From an uncultured Eubacteriales bacterium (GTDB taxonomy: Bacteria > Bacillota > Clostridia > Peptostreptococcales > Anaerovoracaceae): a stretch of DNA of 64,000 bases. Shown here piece by piece: positions 42,631-50,756 of the stretch; the stretch's first letter is position 1; each line of letters starts with the position of its first letter. A program made the translations under genes and the position numbers. The notes under the pieces are model-generated. The model did not search any database and was not told the origin of the DNA. It saw only the letters and a list, made by a program, of their open reading frames with translations. The stretch spans positions 19,156-83,155 of the forward strand of contig CADATO010000003.1 in assembly GCA_902790905.1 (NCBI GenBank). The letters are read 5' to 3'.

Positions 42631-43377
42631 CTAAACGGTCATGATGGTCAGGTCGCTGAATGCCCTGCCCGGATCTTTGTCTGTGAGGATGAGCCCGCAG
42701 TCCGCGCCGGCGAAGGACACCGGGCCGACTTTGCCGAACTTGGTGTGGTCCACCAGGATGTAGACGCGGGATGCGTTGTCGACCGCCGCCGCCTTGACCA
42801 GGGACTCGTCGATGTCGTTCGTGGTCAGGCCGTGCGCGATGTCGATGGCGGTCGCACCGATGAAGCACTTGGTGAAGTTGTATTTGCGGATGTTCTCCAC
42901 GGTATCGTGCCCGACGATGGACTCGGTCGACGTCTTGACATGCCCGGCCGTCGTGTAGACGGTCAGCCCGCGCGCGGCGAGCCGGTAGGCGTGCTTGATG
43001 CCGTTGGTGACGTAGGTCGCCTTCGCGTTCGTCAGGAAATCGATCATCGCGCCGGTCGTGGTGCCCGCGTCGATGAAGACGAGATCGCCGTCCTGCACAA
43101 GGGAAGCGGCATACGCGGCGATGCGCTGCTTTTCTTCGGGCAGCAGGTTGTGCTTGATCGAGATGTCCACGTCGGCCGCCGGGGTGGTGGCTGTCTGCGG
43201 GATCGCGATCGCGCCGCCGAACACTCTGCGCAGACGGCCTGCCTTGTCGAGGGCGGCGATGTCGCGCCGGACAGTCGCATCGCTCACGCCAAGCGCGGGT
43301 GCCAGTTCGGTCACCCGTACGGAGTTCTGCTGCTGCAGCTTGTTCATGATGGCTTCAAATCGTTCGTATTGGAGCAT
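42631..43377 (-). CDS. DeoR-family sugar-responsive repressor
   Basis: A 248-residue regulator starting at MLQYERFEAIM, the normal family start. A helix-turn-helix (about 6-57, VRVTELAPALGVSDATVRRDIAALD) precedes a ribose-isomerase-like effector domain with DLVFIDAGTTTGAMIDFL (about 95-112) and VDHTKFGKVG. Such proteins sense sugar phosphates. The longer upstream frame contains the perfect GGCGATTCC palindrome and no homology, so I reject that start. Likely targets are itself and the following gap gene. The palindrome at 43419-43438, 42 bases before the start, is a candidate operator. Confidence 0.88.
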   Translation of the reverse strand: MLQYERFEAIMNKLQQQNSVRVTELAPALGVSDATVRRDIAALDKAGRLRRVFGGAIAIPQTATTPAADVDISIKHNLLPEEKQRIAAYAASLVQDGDLVFIDAGTTTGAMIDFLTNAKATYVTNGIKHAYRLAARGLTVYTTAGHVKTSTESIVGHDTVENIRKYNFTKCFIGATAIDIAHGLTTNDIDESLVKAAAVDNASRVYILVDHTKFGKVGPVSFAGADCGLILTDKDPGRAFSDLTIMTV

Positions 43378-43418
43378 TTTGAAATACCTGTGAAAGGGGG
43401 GCTTGGGGCCTGATGCTG

Positions 43419-43438
43419 GGCGATTCCACGGAATCGCC
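43419..43438. repeat. Perfect palindrome built of two GCGATTCC octamers
   Basis: GGCGATTCC-AC-GGAATCGCC is an inverted pair of the octamer that recurs throughout the window, separated by two bases. It lies directly upstream of the DeoR-family gene and could be an operator or a small hairpin repeat. Confidence 0.7.
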
Positions 43439-43579
43439 AAACGTCTTCATTTACAATATCATGCAAATTGCGCAAGGTCAATCTAAAATGAACAAAAACG
43501 AACATTTGTAGCAAAACACACGCAGATGTGATATATTGCAGGCAGGTCTTATCCGGCCGGGCCATACGCAGGCAGAAAT

Positions 43580-43615
43580 GCGCAAGGATACAAAACGTGT
43601 CCCTGCGCTTTTTTT
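43580..43615 (+). terminator. Terminator-like hairpin upstream of brnT, possible end of a small RNA
   Basis: GCGCAAGGATAC pairs with GTGTCCCTGCGC around an AAAAC loop and is followed by seven T. No gene precedes it. A weak promoter (TTGTAG 43506, GATATA 43530) would give an RNA of about 70-75 bases ending here. Confidence 0.6.
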
Positions 43616-43653
43616 GTTCTCCGGGTGCAGCGACTTACCGGAAGAGGAGAGCG

Positions 43654-43688
43654 TTGACAGGAAGGAGGCATAATTATAAAATAATTAT
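43654..43688 (+). promoter_or_regulatory. brnTA promoter with two ATAATTAT operator-like sites
   Basis: TTGACA (43654-43659) and TAAAAT (43677-43682) are 17 bases apart. Two identical self-complementary octamers, ATAATTAT (43670-43677 and 43681-43688), 11 bases centre to centre, flank the -10 and touch the brnT start codon. Such an arrangement suits an autorepressing BrnA ribbon-helix-helix antitoxin. The predicted transcript start lies at or just after the ATG. Confidence 0.6.
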
Positions 43689-43998
43689 GGGAGACATCAG
43701 ATTTGAATGGGACCTGAACAAAGCGGAAAGTAATCAGGTCAAACACGGCATCTCATTCGAGGAGGCAGTAACGGTGTTCTACGATGACTTTGCCTTGATG
43801 TTCGATGATCCCGAACATTCTGTTACGGAGGAACGGTTTATGATCATAGGGATGACTTCAGAAGCGAACATATGCGTCGTGAGCCATTGCTATAGAGAGC
43901 AGAATGTGATCCGGATCATCTCTGCCAGACGGGCAGCAAGGAAAGAGCAGGACACGTATTTCAGACACAGAAACAGACGAGGAGGTGGTATTCAATGA
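43687..43998 (+). CDS. brnT: BrnT-like toxin (RelE-fold ribonuclease family)
   Basis: A 103-residue toxin of the BrnT family. The start has the family pattern FEWDLNKAESNQVKHGISFEEA (first 30 residues), and the C-terminal half has RIISARRAARKEQDTY with basic residues expected at the active site. It would cut mRNA when free of antitoxin. ATG 43687 is chosen because the homology begins there. AGGAGG lies 18 bases upstream, too far for normal use, and the promoter predicts an almost leaderless transcript. The brnA start overlaps the stop by ATGA. Confidence 0.88.
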   Translation: MGDIRFEWDLNKAESNQVKHGISFEEAVTVFYDDFALMFDDPEHSVTEERFMIIGMTSEANICVVSHCYREQNVIRIISARRAARKEQDTYFRHRNRRGGGIQ

Positions 43999-44225
43999 GA
44001 GATGAGTATGACATTGAGAATCTGAATCCGCGTCCCAATCCGTACGCGGCGAAGCTGAAGAAGCAGATCACGATCAACATCAACAGCACGACGATCACCT
44101 ATTTCCGCGAGTTGGCGGAGGAGACCGGCATCCCGTACCAGACGCTGATCAATCTGTATCTGACCGACTGCGCGCAGAAGAAGCGCAAGATCGATCTGTC
44201 CTGGCATTCCGAGGACGAAAAGTAA
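43995..44225 (+). CDS. brnA: BrnA-like antitoxin
   Basis: A 76-residue antitoxin with the pattern NPRPNPYAAKLKKQITINI and YFRELAEETGIPYQTLINLYLTDCA, typical of BrnA-family ribbon-helix-helix proteins. The C-terminal half forms the DNA-binding dimer and the N-terminal part masks BrnT. Translational coupling through the ATGA overlap, with toxin first, is the usual order in this family. Followed by a bidirectional terminator. Confidence 0.88.
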   Translation: MRDEYDIENLNPRPNPYAAKLKKQITININSTTITYFRELAEETGIPYQTLINLYLTDCAQKKRKIDLSWHSEDEK

Positions 44226-44246
44226 AGGCTTCGGATTGACTTCACT

Positions 44247-44281
44247 AAAAAACCCGGCGGCTGTGATGGCTGCCGGGTTTT
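44247..44281. terminator. Bidirectional terminator between brnA and the pyruvate-carboxylase-like gene
   Basis: AAACCCGGC and GCCGGGTTT form the stem, with flanking A and T runs serving both converging genes. Confidence 0.85.
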
Positions 44282-44331
44282 GAGTTGGTTGTGTTGATGT
44301 TCTGCGCGATGCGATTCCTTGCGCCGCTGGA

Positions 44332-47300
44332 CTAGTACTGCTGGCCGGGGATGCCGCCGCTGAAGGCCGGGCGGTCTTCGAACGCTGCGCTGACGACGGA
44401 CTCGTCCGCGATCTTGATCAGCGTGGTGTGGCCGTTGACCTCGAACAGCAGGTCGCGGTAGCCGTTCTCGTCCGGTTCGCGGATCTCGAGCAGGGTGATG
44501 GTCAGCTCCTGGTCGTCCGAGACTTTGACCTGGCAGGTCTCACCCAGAGACAGACCGTAGAAGTAGATATCCGAACCCATTCTCGAGAGGTCGCCGTCCT
44601 GCTTGAGGTCGCGCATGTATTCCTCAAATACCTGCGGATACATCGCGTAGCCGATGATCTCACGGCCGGTGCCGGCAAGACCGAAGTACTTGCGCAGACC
44701 GCTCTTGATGTGCTCGAAGTCTTCAGGCGGCAGGACTTCGCCGGGACGCACGTCGATCGGCTGGACATCCTTGAGGACGACCTTTCTGAGGTCTTCCGGG
44801 AATCCGCCCATCGGCTGGCCCATCATGCCCTGGAAGAAGTCCACGACAGGCTGCGGGAAGGCGAGGGTCTGTCCCTTCTCGAGGATGTTCTCCGGGGTCA
44901 GGCCGTTGCTGACCATGAAGATCGCGAGGCTTGCGACCATGCCGGAGGACGGGGTGACCTTGATGATGTCGCCGAGCATCTCGCCCGCCGTCTTGTACAT
45001 CTCTTTGACCTTGGTGAACTCGTGGCTCAGCAGGCCCGCTTCCTCCGCCTGCTCGCGCAGGTAGTAGTAGAGGTCGCAAGGGATGCCGTACTTGTAGATC
45101 TCTTCGCTGACTGCCTCCTGGTTGGTCTCGAAGTCTTTGTAGACCGGACGCACGTCTGCCCAGTAATCGCTGATCACCTGCATGCCTTCCACATCGATGC
45201 CGGTGTCGCGCGGGGTGTTGCGCATCGCCGCGATGATGGTGTTGAGCGCCGGATCGGAAACGCCGCCCGCCATGCTGTTGATCGCCAGATCCAGGATGTC
45301 GACGCCGGCGTTCGCCGCGATGAGTGCGGTCGCAACGCCGTTGCCGCTGATGTCGTGTGTGTGGAGATGGATCGGGGTGTTGAGCTCATTCTTGAGTGTC
45401 GAGATGAGCGTGGTCGCCGCCATCGGGTTGAGGACGCCGGCCATGTCTTCGATGCCGATGATGTGGGCACCGAGCGATTCCAGTTGCTTGGCCAGATCCA
45501 CGTAGTACTGCAGATTGTACTTGCAGTTCGGGTCGAGGATGTCGCCGCTGTAGCAGATGGACGCTTCGGCGATCTTGTTCTGCTTTCTGACTTCGTCGAT
45601 CGCGACTTCCATGCCGGGCACCCAGTTCATGCTGTCGAAGATGCGGAACACGTCGATGCCGCCCTCCGCCGCCTGCTTGATCAGCTCGCGGACTTCATTG
45701 TCCGGTGCATACTTGTAGCCGAGGCCGTTGCTGCCGCGCATGAGCATCTGCAGCATGACGTTCGGGATCTTCTTGCGCAGGGCGTCGAGGCGCTTCCACG
45801 GGTCTTCGGTGAGCTTTCTGTATGCGGTGCCGAAGGTGCTGCCGCCCCACATCTCAACGGAGAACAGGTCTTTGCCGTAGGTGGCGACCGCCGGGGCGAT
45901 CTTGGTCATGTCGACCGTACGCATCATGCCGGCCATCAGGGTCTGCTGGGCGCTGCGCATGGTGGTGTCGGTGATGAGCAGTTTCTGCTGGTCGAGGATC
46001 CACTGCTTGACGTAGTCCGGGCCGTGCTCGTCGAGCATCTGCTTGGTGCCGGTGAGCTGGTCGAGGTCTTCCTGCGGGATGCGCGGGAAGGCCGGAACGT
46101 TGAACTGGGGTTTGGCGCCCTTGTTGTGGTTGATGGTGATGTTGCCGATGTGCTTGAGGATCATGCGCTCGGCGTCGCTGCCCGGGGTGCTCTTAACGAG
46201 TTCGGGATGCTTTTCGATGAAGCCGGTGTCGCAGACACCGTCCTTGAAGTTCGGATGGTGCAGGACGTTGAGCAGGAAACCGACGTTGGTCTTAACGCCC
46301 GCGATCTGCGTTTCTCTCAGGGCACGGATGGCCTTGCGGCGTGCGCCGTCGAAGGTCAGGGCATAGGAGCTGACTTTGACGAGCAGGCTGTCGTAGTACG
46401 GGGTGATCTCACTGCCGGTGAAGCCGTTGCCGCCGTCCAGACGGATGCCGAAGCCGCCGGAGCTTCTGTACAGGCTCAGTTTGCCGGTGTCGGGGAAGAA
46501 GTTGTTCGCCGGGTCCTCGGTCGTGATGCGGCACTGGATGGCGTAGCCTCTTCTCGTAATCGCTTCCTGGTTCGGGATCCCGACTTCTTCGCTGTCGAGC
46601 GGATAGCCCTCTGCGACCAGGATCTGGGACTGCACGAGGTCGACGCCGGTGATCAGTTCACTGACGGTGTGCTCGACCTGGATGCGCGGGTTCATTTCGA
46701 TGAAGTAGTGGTCGCCGGACTGGTCCACAAGGAACTCGACGGTGCCGGCGCTGCGGTAGTTGACCGCCTTCGCGATCTTGATGGCGTCCGCGCAGATGGC
46801 CTGCCGCTGCTCTTCAGTGAGCATGAGCGACGGGGTGAACTCGATGACCTTCTGGTGGCGGCGCTGGATGGAGCAGTCGCGCTCGAACAGATGCACGATG
46901 TTGCCGTATTTGTCGCCGAGCAGCTGGACTTCGATGTGCTTCGGGTTCTCGATGTACTTCTCGATGAACATCGTGTCGTTGCCGAATGCCTTGCCCGCTT
47001 CGCTCTTGGCGCGCTTGTATTCGTCGATCAGTTTGCCTTCCTCACGGACGACACGCATGCCGCGTCCGCCGCCGCCGGCTGCTGCCTTCAGCATGACCGG
47101 GTAGCCGATCTGGGCTGCGATCTCGAGCGCTTCCTGCTCGGACTCGATGGCTTTCTCGACGCCCGGGATGGTGGGTACGTTCACGGACTCCGCGACGATC
47201 TTGGACTGGATCTTGTCGCCGAGGCTGTTCATCATGTCGCCGGTCGGGCCGATGAACTCGATGCCGTTCTCCGCGCACATGTCCGCAAAGTCCGCGTTCT

Positions 47301-47577
47301 CCGCCAGAAATCCGTAGCCCGGATGGATGGCGTCGACGCCCTTGGCCTTGGCCAGTTTGATGATCTCTTCCATATCAAGATAGGCGCCGACCGGGGTCTT
47401 GCCCTTGCCGATCAGATACGCTTCGTCCGCCTTGGTGCGGAAGAGCGATTCCTTATCCTGTTCGGAATAGATCGCAACGGTGCGGATGCCGAGCTCTTTG
47501 CAGGCACGGAACACACGGATGGCGATCTCGCCGCGGTTTGCTACCAGGACGCGTTTAAATCTCTGAATCTCAGCCAT
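44332..47577 (-). CDS. Pyruvate carboxylase-like protein without biotinyl domain and with altered metal ligands
   Basis: 1081 residues. The biotin-carboxylase half (about 1-460) looks complete: KAAAGGGGRGMRVV, HQKVIE, EMNPRIQVEHT, GIRLD. The carboxyltransferase half (about 530-870) keeps Gln545, MLMRGSNG, HTHD (His739/741) and KVTPSS, but the FRDAHQS motif reads MRSAQQT (metal-binding Asp to Ser542). The carboxylated Lys of GIKDMAG is Glu710, and GGQYTN is replaced by CDLYYY. The allosteric-like tail follows and the protein stops at GIPGQQY; no BCCP domain with AMKM is present. Canonical enzymes have about 1145 residues. A separate biotinyl protein would be needed, and the reaction may not be pyruvate carboxylation. 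Terminators flank it, so it is monocistronic. Confidence 0.85.
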   Translation of the reverse strand: MAEIQRFKRVLVANRGEIAIRVFRACKELGIRTVAIYSEQDKESLFRTKADEAYLIGKGKTPVGAYLDMEEIIKLAKAKGVDAIHPGYGFLAENADFADMCAENGIEFIGPTGDMMNSLGDKIQSKIVAESVNVPTIPGVEKAIESEQEALEIAAQIGYPVMLKAAAGGGGRGMRVVREEGKLIDEYKRAKSEAGKAFGNDTMFIEKYIENPKHIEVQLLGDKYGNIVHLFERDCSIQRRHQKVIEFTPSLMLTEEQRQAICADAIKIAKAVNYRSAGTVEFLVDQSGDHYFIEMNPRIQVEHTVSELITGVDLVQSQILVAEGYPLDSEEVGIPNQEAITRRGYAIQCRITTEDPANNFFPDTGKLSLYRSSGGFGIRLDGGNGFTGSEITPYYDSLLVKVSSYALTFDGARRKAIRALRETQIAGVKTNVGFLLNVLHHPNFKDGVCDTGFIEKHPELVKSTPGSDAERMILKHIGNITINHNKGAKPQFNVPAFPRIPQEDLDQLTGTKQMLDEHGPDYVKQWILDQQKLLITDTTMRSAQQTLMAGMMRTVDMTKIAPAVATYGKDLFSVEMWGGSTFGTAYRKLTEDPWKRLDALRKKIPNVMLQMLMRGSNGLGYKYAPDNEVRELIKQAAEGGIDVFRIFDSMNWVPGMEVAIDEVRKQNKIAEASICYSGDILDPNCKYNLQYYVDLAKQLESLGAHIIGIEDMAGVLNPMAATTLISTLKNELNTPIHLHTHDISGNGVATALIAANAGVDILDLAINSMAGGVSDPALNTIIAAMRNTPRDTGIDVEGMQVISDYWADVRPVYKDFETNQEAVSEEIYKYGIPCDLYYYLREQAEEAGLLSHEFTKVKEMYKTAGEMLGDIIKVTPSSGMVASLAIFMVSNGLTPENILEKGQTLAFPQPVVDFFQGMMGQPMGGFPEDLRKVVLKDVQPIDVRPGEVLPPEDFEHIKSGLRKYFGLAGTGREIIGYAMYPQVFEEYMRDLKQDGDLSRMGSDIYFYGLSLGETCQVKVSDDQELTITLLEIREPDENGYRDLLFEVNGHTTLIKIADESVVSAAFEDRPAFSGGIPGQQY

Positions 47578-47669
47578 GATTTTCTCCTTCTTTTACTGTA
47601 ACGGGATGGTTGCCGCTGTCTTAAGGCATTGCGTGATGCCCGCGGGCATATGGCTATGCATTGGGTTTG

Positions 47670-47700
47670 AAAAAAGAGTGCAGTTTTCTGCACTCTTTTA
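47670..47700. terminator. Bidirectional-looking terminator behind the radical SAM gene
   Basis: AAAAGAGTGCAG and CTGCACTCTTTT form a 12-base stem with a TTTT loop. It ends the radical SAM transcript (minus strand) before the carboxylase-like gene. Confidence 0.88.
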
Positions 47701-47786
47701 TTTTAGCACGAAACATGGGTGATGGATGCAGGAATTGCTTTCACTATTTATAAACTACAGATATACGGTTTTTGATGGAATTGCAG

Positions 47787-49154
47787 TTACTTTGCCGCTT
47801 CCCGGACGCGGCGCTTTTCTTCCAGACGCGCGGCCCAGAGCTCCTCGGCTTTCGGCTCCCAGTGGTCCGCATAAGAGACGGTCTTAGAGGTTAGGTGCTC
47901 GGCGGTCTCCGGGGATTGCAGATCGGTGGAATGTGCGCCTGAAAGGTTGACCATTCTGGGCAGCTCGTCCGGGTTCTCTAACATCGGGCAGGGCTGCATC
48001 ATGTTGTCGTTGAAAGGCATATTGTCGTGGTATGCCATGAAGAGCGGACTGCGCAGGCAATCCAACAGGGACTTTTCCCGGATATTGGAGTCGGAGTAGT
48101 GGATGAACGCGCATGGATCGACGTCCCCGTTCGCGTTGATGTGCAGGTAGCGTCTACCGCCTGCAATGCAACCGCCAACGTATTCGGCGTCGTTCTGGAA
48201 ATCCATCACGAAGAGCGGCTTTGTCTGCCGGTATTCCCGGATGCGGCGGTAGACGAGTTCCCGCTGCTCGGGGGTGGGCAAAAGCTCCGGGGCTGCATCA
48301 TTGCCGACGGGCATGTAGTGGAAGTACCAGATGAAGTAGGCACCCATCTCGATCAGCTTGTCATAGAATGCCTCCGAGGTGATCGAGTTGTAGTTGACGC
48401 TGGTGTAGCAGGATGAGATCCCGTAGGGCAGTTTGCGTTCGTGCAGGATCTGCATGGCGTGCACGACTTTCTGGTAGACACCGTCGCCGCGGCGGGAGTC
48501 GGTCGCTTCCTCAAAGCCCTCCAGCGAGATGGCGGGGATGAAGTTTTTGACGCGCAGCATCTCATCCGCGAAGGCCTCATCGATGAGGGTGCCGTTTGTG
48601 AAAGAAGAAAAAACGCAGTCGTTGTGCTTTTCGCAGAGCGCGATGATGTCATCCTTGCGCACGAGGGGCTCGCCGCCGGTATACAGATACATATACACCC
48701 CGAGTTCCTTTCCCTGTGTGATGATGCTGTCCAGTTCATCAAAACTCAGGTTGAGCTTGTTGCCGTACTCCGCAGCCCAGCAGCCGGTGCAGTGCAGGTT
48801 GCAGGCGCTGGTGGGATCCAGCAGGATCGCCCAGGGAATATTGCAGTTGTACTTCTCCCGCAGTTCCTGCTGGATGGGCCAGCCGACAAGATTGGCATTG
48901 ATAAAAAAGTTCTCCGAGATCTTGGTCATAACGCTCACATCGATGTCATTGAACATGTGCAGGATGTAGGCGTGGTATGGATGGTTTTCATCTTCTATGA
49001 TGCGCCTGATCAGTGCCCGCTGTGCCGGGAAGGAGCCATTTGCAAAACTGTCGCCCCAGTCCATCAGTTTCCTGAGGTTCGTCTCCGGGTCCTTGTATAC
49101 ATATTTAAAGGTCTGCTCAATGCCGAATTTCTTCATACTGTTGGTCAGATTCAT
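47787..49154 (-). CDS. Radical SAM protein with C-terminal auxiliary-cluster-like region
   Basis: A 455-residue radical SAM enzyme. The cluster motif CNLHCTGC is at about 118-125 (family pattern CxxxCxxC). YLYTGGEPLVRKDD is the GGEP SAM-binding motif. A C-terminal stretch with CIAGGRRYLHINANGDVDPCAFIHYSD and later PCPML resembles the SPASM-type region that holds extra clusters. An N-terminal helical part of about 100 residues precedes the barrel. Substrate unknown; no peptide or sulfatase target lies nearby. The TetR-family gene just upstream on the same strand may regulate it. Expected to be cytosolic and oxygen-sensitive. Confidence 0.85.
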   Translation of the reverse strand: MNLTNSMKKFGIEQTFKYVYKDPETNLRKLMDWGDSFANGSFPAQRALIRRIIEDENHPYHAYILHMFNDIDVSVMTKISENFFINANLVGWPIQQELREKYNCNIPWAILLDPTSACNLHCTGCWAAEYGNKLNLSFDELDSIITQGKELGVYMYLYTGGEPLVRKDDIIALCEKHNDCVFSSFTNGTLIDEAFADEMLRVKNFIPAISLEGFEEATDSRRGDGVYQKVVHAMQILHERKLPYGISSCYTSVNYNSITSEAFYDKLIEMGAYFIWYFHYMPVGNDAAPELLPTPEQRELVYRRIREYRQTKPLFVMDFQNDAEYVGGCIAGGRRYLHINANGDVDPCAFIHYSDSNIREKSLLDCLRSPLFMAYHDNMPFNDNMMQPCPMLENPDELPRMVNLSGAHSTDLQSPETAEHLTSKTVSYADHWEPKAEELWAARLEEKRRVREAAK

Positions 49155-49298
49155 TGCTGGTTGCCTCCTGACTTGGTGATCACTGTGTGCGTGAGCTGTG
49201 CGAACGCACCGAAATAGGATTTATTATCTTTAATTCCAACATAAAAAAGCCTGCGAAAATACAGGCAGAGAGAGGGCAGTGTCTGAATGGCGGCAGGC

Positions 49299-49871
49299 TC
49301 AGTGGGCGCCTTTCGCTTTCTCTTCCAGCTCTTTCAGTTCGAGTTCAAGGTGTCTTTGGAGCAGTTCACAGATCCGGTGCACATCCTGCCGGGCGAGCGG
49401 GTCAAGCCCCTGCTGGAGCCAGTCCATGGTCATACCGAAAAGGACGCTGCGCTGATAGTTCTGCAGGAAGGCACGGTCATCCGGCAGGATTGTCCGGTCT
49501 TTGAGGATCGCGTTCAGGAATTGCCCTACAACATGTTGTGAAATGCGCCACATTGACAGTTCAAACCGCTCCCGGTTGGCGGAATGATAGATCTTCAGTG
49601 CCGCTTGGCGGTGTTCCAGCGTGCGGGAGATGACCGCATTGAGGGTGTCTTCGACAGTGTTGTGAGACAGCGATTCTTCGGGTAAAGGCAGAAATTCTTC
49701 CTCAGCAACCGCCTCCGCCAGTGCTGCCATGTCCTGAAAATAGTAATAAAAAGTATTGCGGTTGATCGCACAGCGCTCCACAATGTCTTTCACAGTGATA
49801 TGACTGAAAGGGCTTTCTTCCAGCAGTTCCAGGAAGCACCCTTTGATGTTCTCTCTGGTGTTGGTTTTCAT
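49299..49871 (-). CDS. TetR/AcrR-family regulator
   Basis: A 190-residue regulator from ATG 49871. The N-terminal helix-turn-helix reads ENIKGCFLELLEESPFSHITVKDIVERC, then NRNTFYYYFQDMAAL (about 28-42 and on). The rest is helical with a TetR_C-type fold (YQRSVLFGMTMDWLQQG). A longer upstream frame has no homology and is rejected. It may control the radical SAM gene 144 bases downstream or itself. No clear operator was found. Confidence 0.85.
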   Translation of the reverse strand: MKTNTRENIKGCFLELLEESPFSHITVKDIVERCAINRNTFYYYFQDMAALAEAVAEEEFLPLPEESLSHNTVEDTLNAVISRTLEHRQAALKIYHSANRERFELSMWRISQHVVGQFLNAILKDRTILPDDRAFLQNYQRSVLFGMTMDWLQQGLDPLARQDVHRICELLQRHLELELKELEEKAKGAH

Positions 49872-50112
49872 GATGGATCTCCGTATAACATGGATCGCGT
49901 CACCATATGGCTGGTCATATAATTCCCCAATATTAACGTAGCAAGGGTGGGCTTTCAAAACAATAGACAAACGGGGCGAAATGTCTGATAGTTGAAATCG
50001 TCCTCTCGCATGGAGTATTATACAGACAGTGGCAAAAAGCCATTTCCGCGGGCATCCGGCCGGCGGAGGAAATGCACGGCGTTCCCGGCTTTCCGGATCT
50101 GCGGGAACATCG

Positions 50113-50742
50113 ATGGAAACAGAAAAGAAAATGGATAAGAAACCAAGAACCGGGCTGTGGAGCAGCCACAACCTCAAGGGAGAATCGCTCACCGACGCGC
50201 AGCGGGACTTCCTGATGACCTGTTTTGAACAAAACCTGGAACATGCGCGCCACGTAGAGAACGAACGCCTGACGTTCAACTCAATCTACATGGCTCTGGT
50301 AGGCGGCGTTCTGGCCTTTGTGTACAGCACGGAGGTCAAGTACGTCATGTTCTCGGTCGGCGTCACGGTCCTGCTAATCATCACAGGGTTCATCGCGATG
50401 CTGCTCACAAAGCGCTGGGACAATACGTTCGACCGGCACATCGAATACGCCAAGGGGTGCTACCGCCTCGTGCACGAGTCTCTCTTCCCCGACGACCTCG
50501 ATGAGGAGGATGAGAACAACGAAGATGCTGCCGCCAGTGAATGGATCAACGGCATCAACGGGCTGCCGGCATACGCCTTCCGCCCGCAGAATCCGTCAAG
50601 CAAACACGAGAGCGGCGCGGCTGCGGCGGTCGCCAACTATGTCTACAGAACCTTCCGGACGCGGCGGCTGTTCAAATACTTCTACTGGCTGATCCAGCTG
50701 GTGCTGATCGCGTCGATGGTGTATTTCCTGACGCAGATGTAG
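50113..50742 (+). CDS. Membrane protein of unknown function (three helices)
   Basis: About 209 residues from ATG 50113 (METEKKMDKK); another ATG at 50131 is also possible because neither has a strong ribosome site. After a charged N-terminus with ERLTFNSIYMALVGG come two adjacent TM helices (about 56-97), then an acidic cytoplasmic or external loop (DDLDEEDENNED), and a third helix near the C-terminus (FYWLIQLVLIASMVYF). I do not recognise the family. The HAD phosphatase gene follows after 14 bases, suggesting joint expression. Confidence 0.6.
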   Translation: METEKKMDKKPRTGLWSSHNLKGESLTDAQRDFLMTCFEQNLEHARHVENERLTFNSIYMALVGGVLAFVYSTEVKYVMFSVGVTVLLIITGFIAMLLTKRWDNTFDRHIEYAKGCYRLVHESLFPDDLDEEDENNEDAAASEWINGINGLPAYAFRPQNPSSKHESGAAAAVANYVYRTFRTRRLFKYFYWLIQLVLIASMVYFLTQM

Positions 50743-50756
50743 AGAAAGGAACTTGC

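Noticed and set aside
45000..45100. Claim that the catalytic threonine of the carboxyltransferase is lost at CDLYYY
   Set aside because: Counting from the metal-ligand positions places that threonine in KVTPSS, which is conserved; only the GGQYTN loop is altered.
44332..47577. Straight assignment as pyruvate carboxylase (pycA)
   Set aside because: There is no biotinyl domain, and two metal ligands in the carboxyltransferase site are changed.
44428..47601. Plus-strand open frame of over 1000 codons opposite the pyruvate-carboxylase-like gene
   Set aside because: Antisense shadow of a well-recognised protein; the Val/Asp/Leu/Glu/Arg-rich text has no domain.
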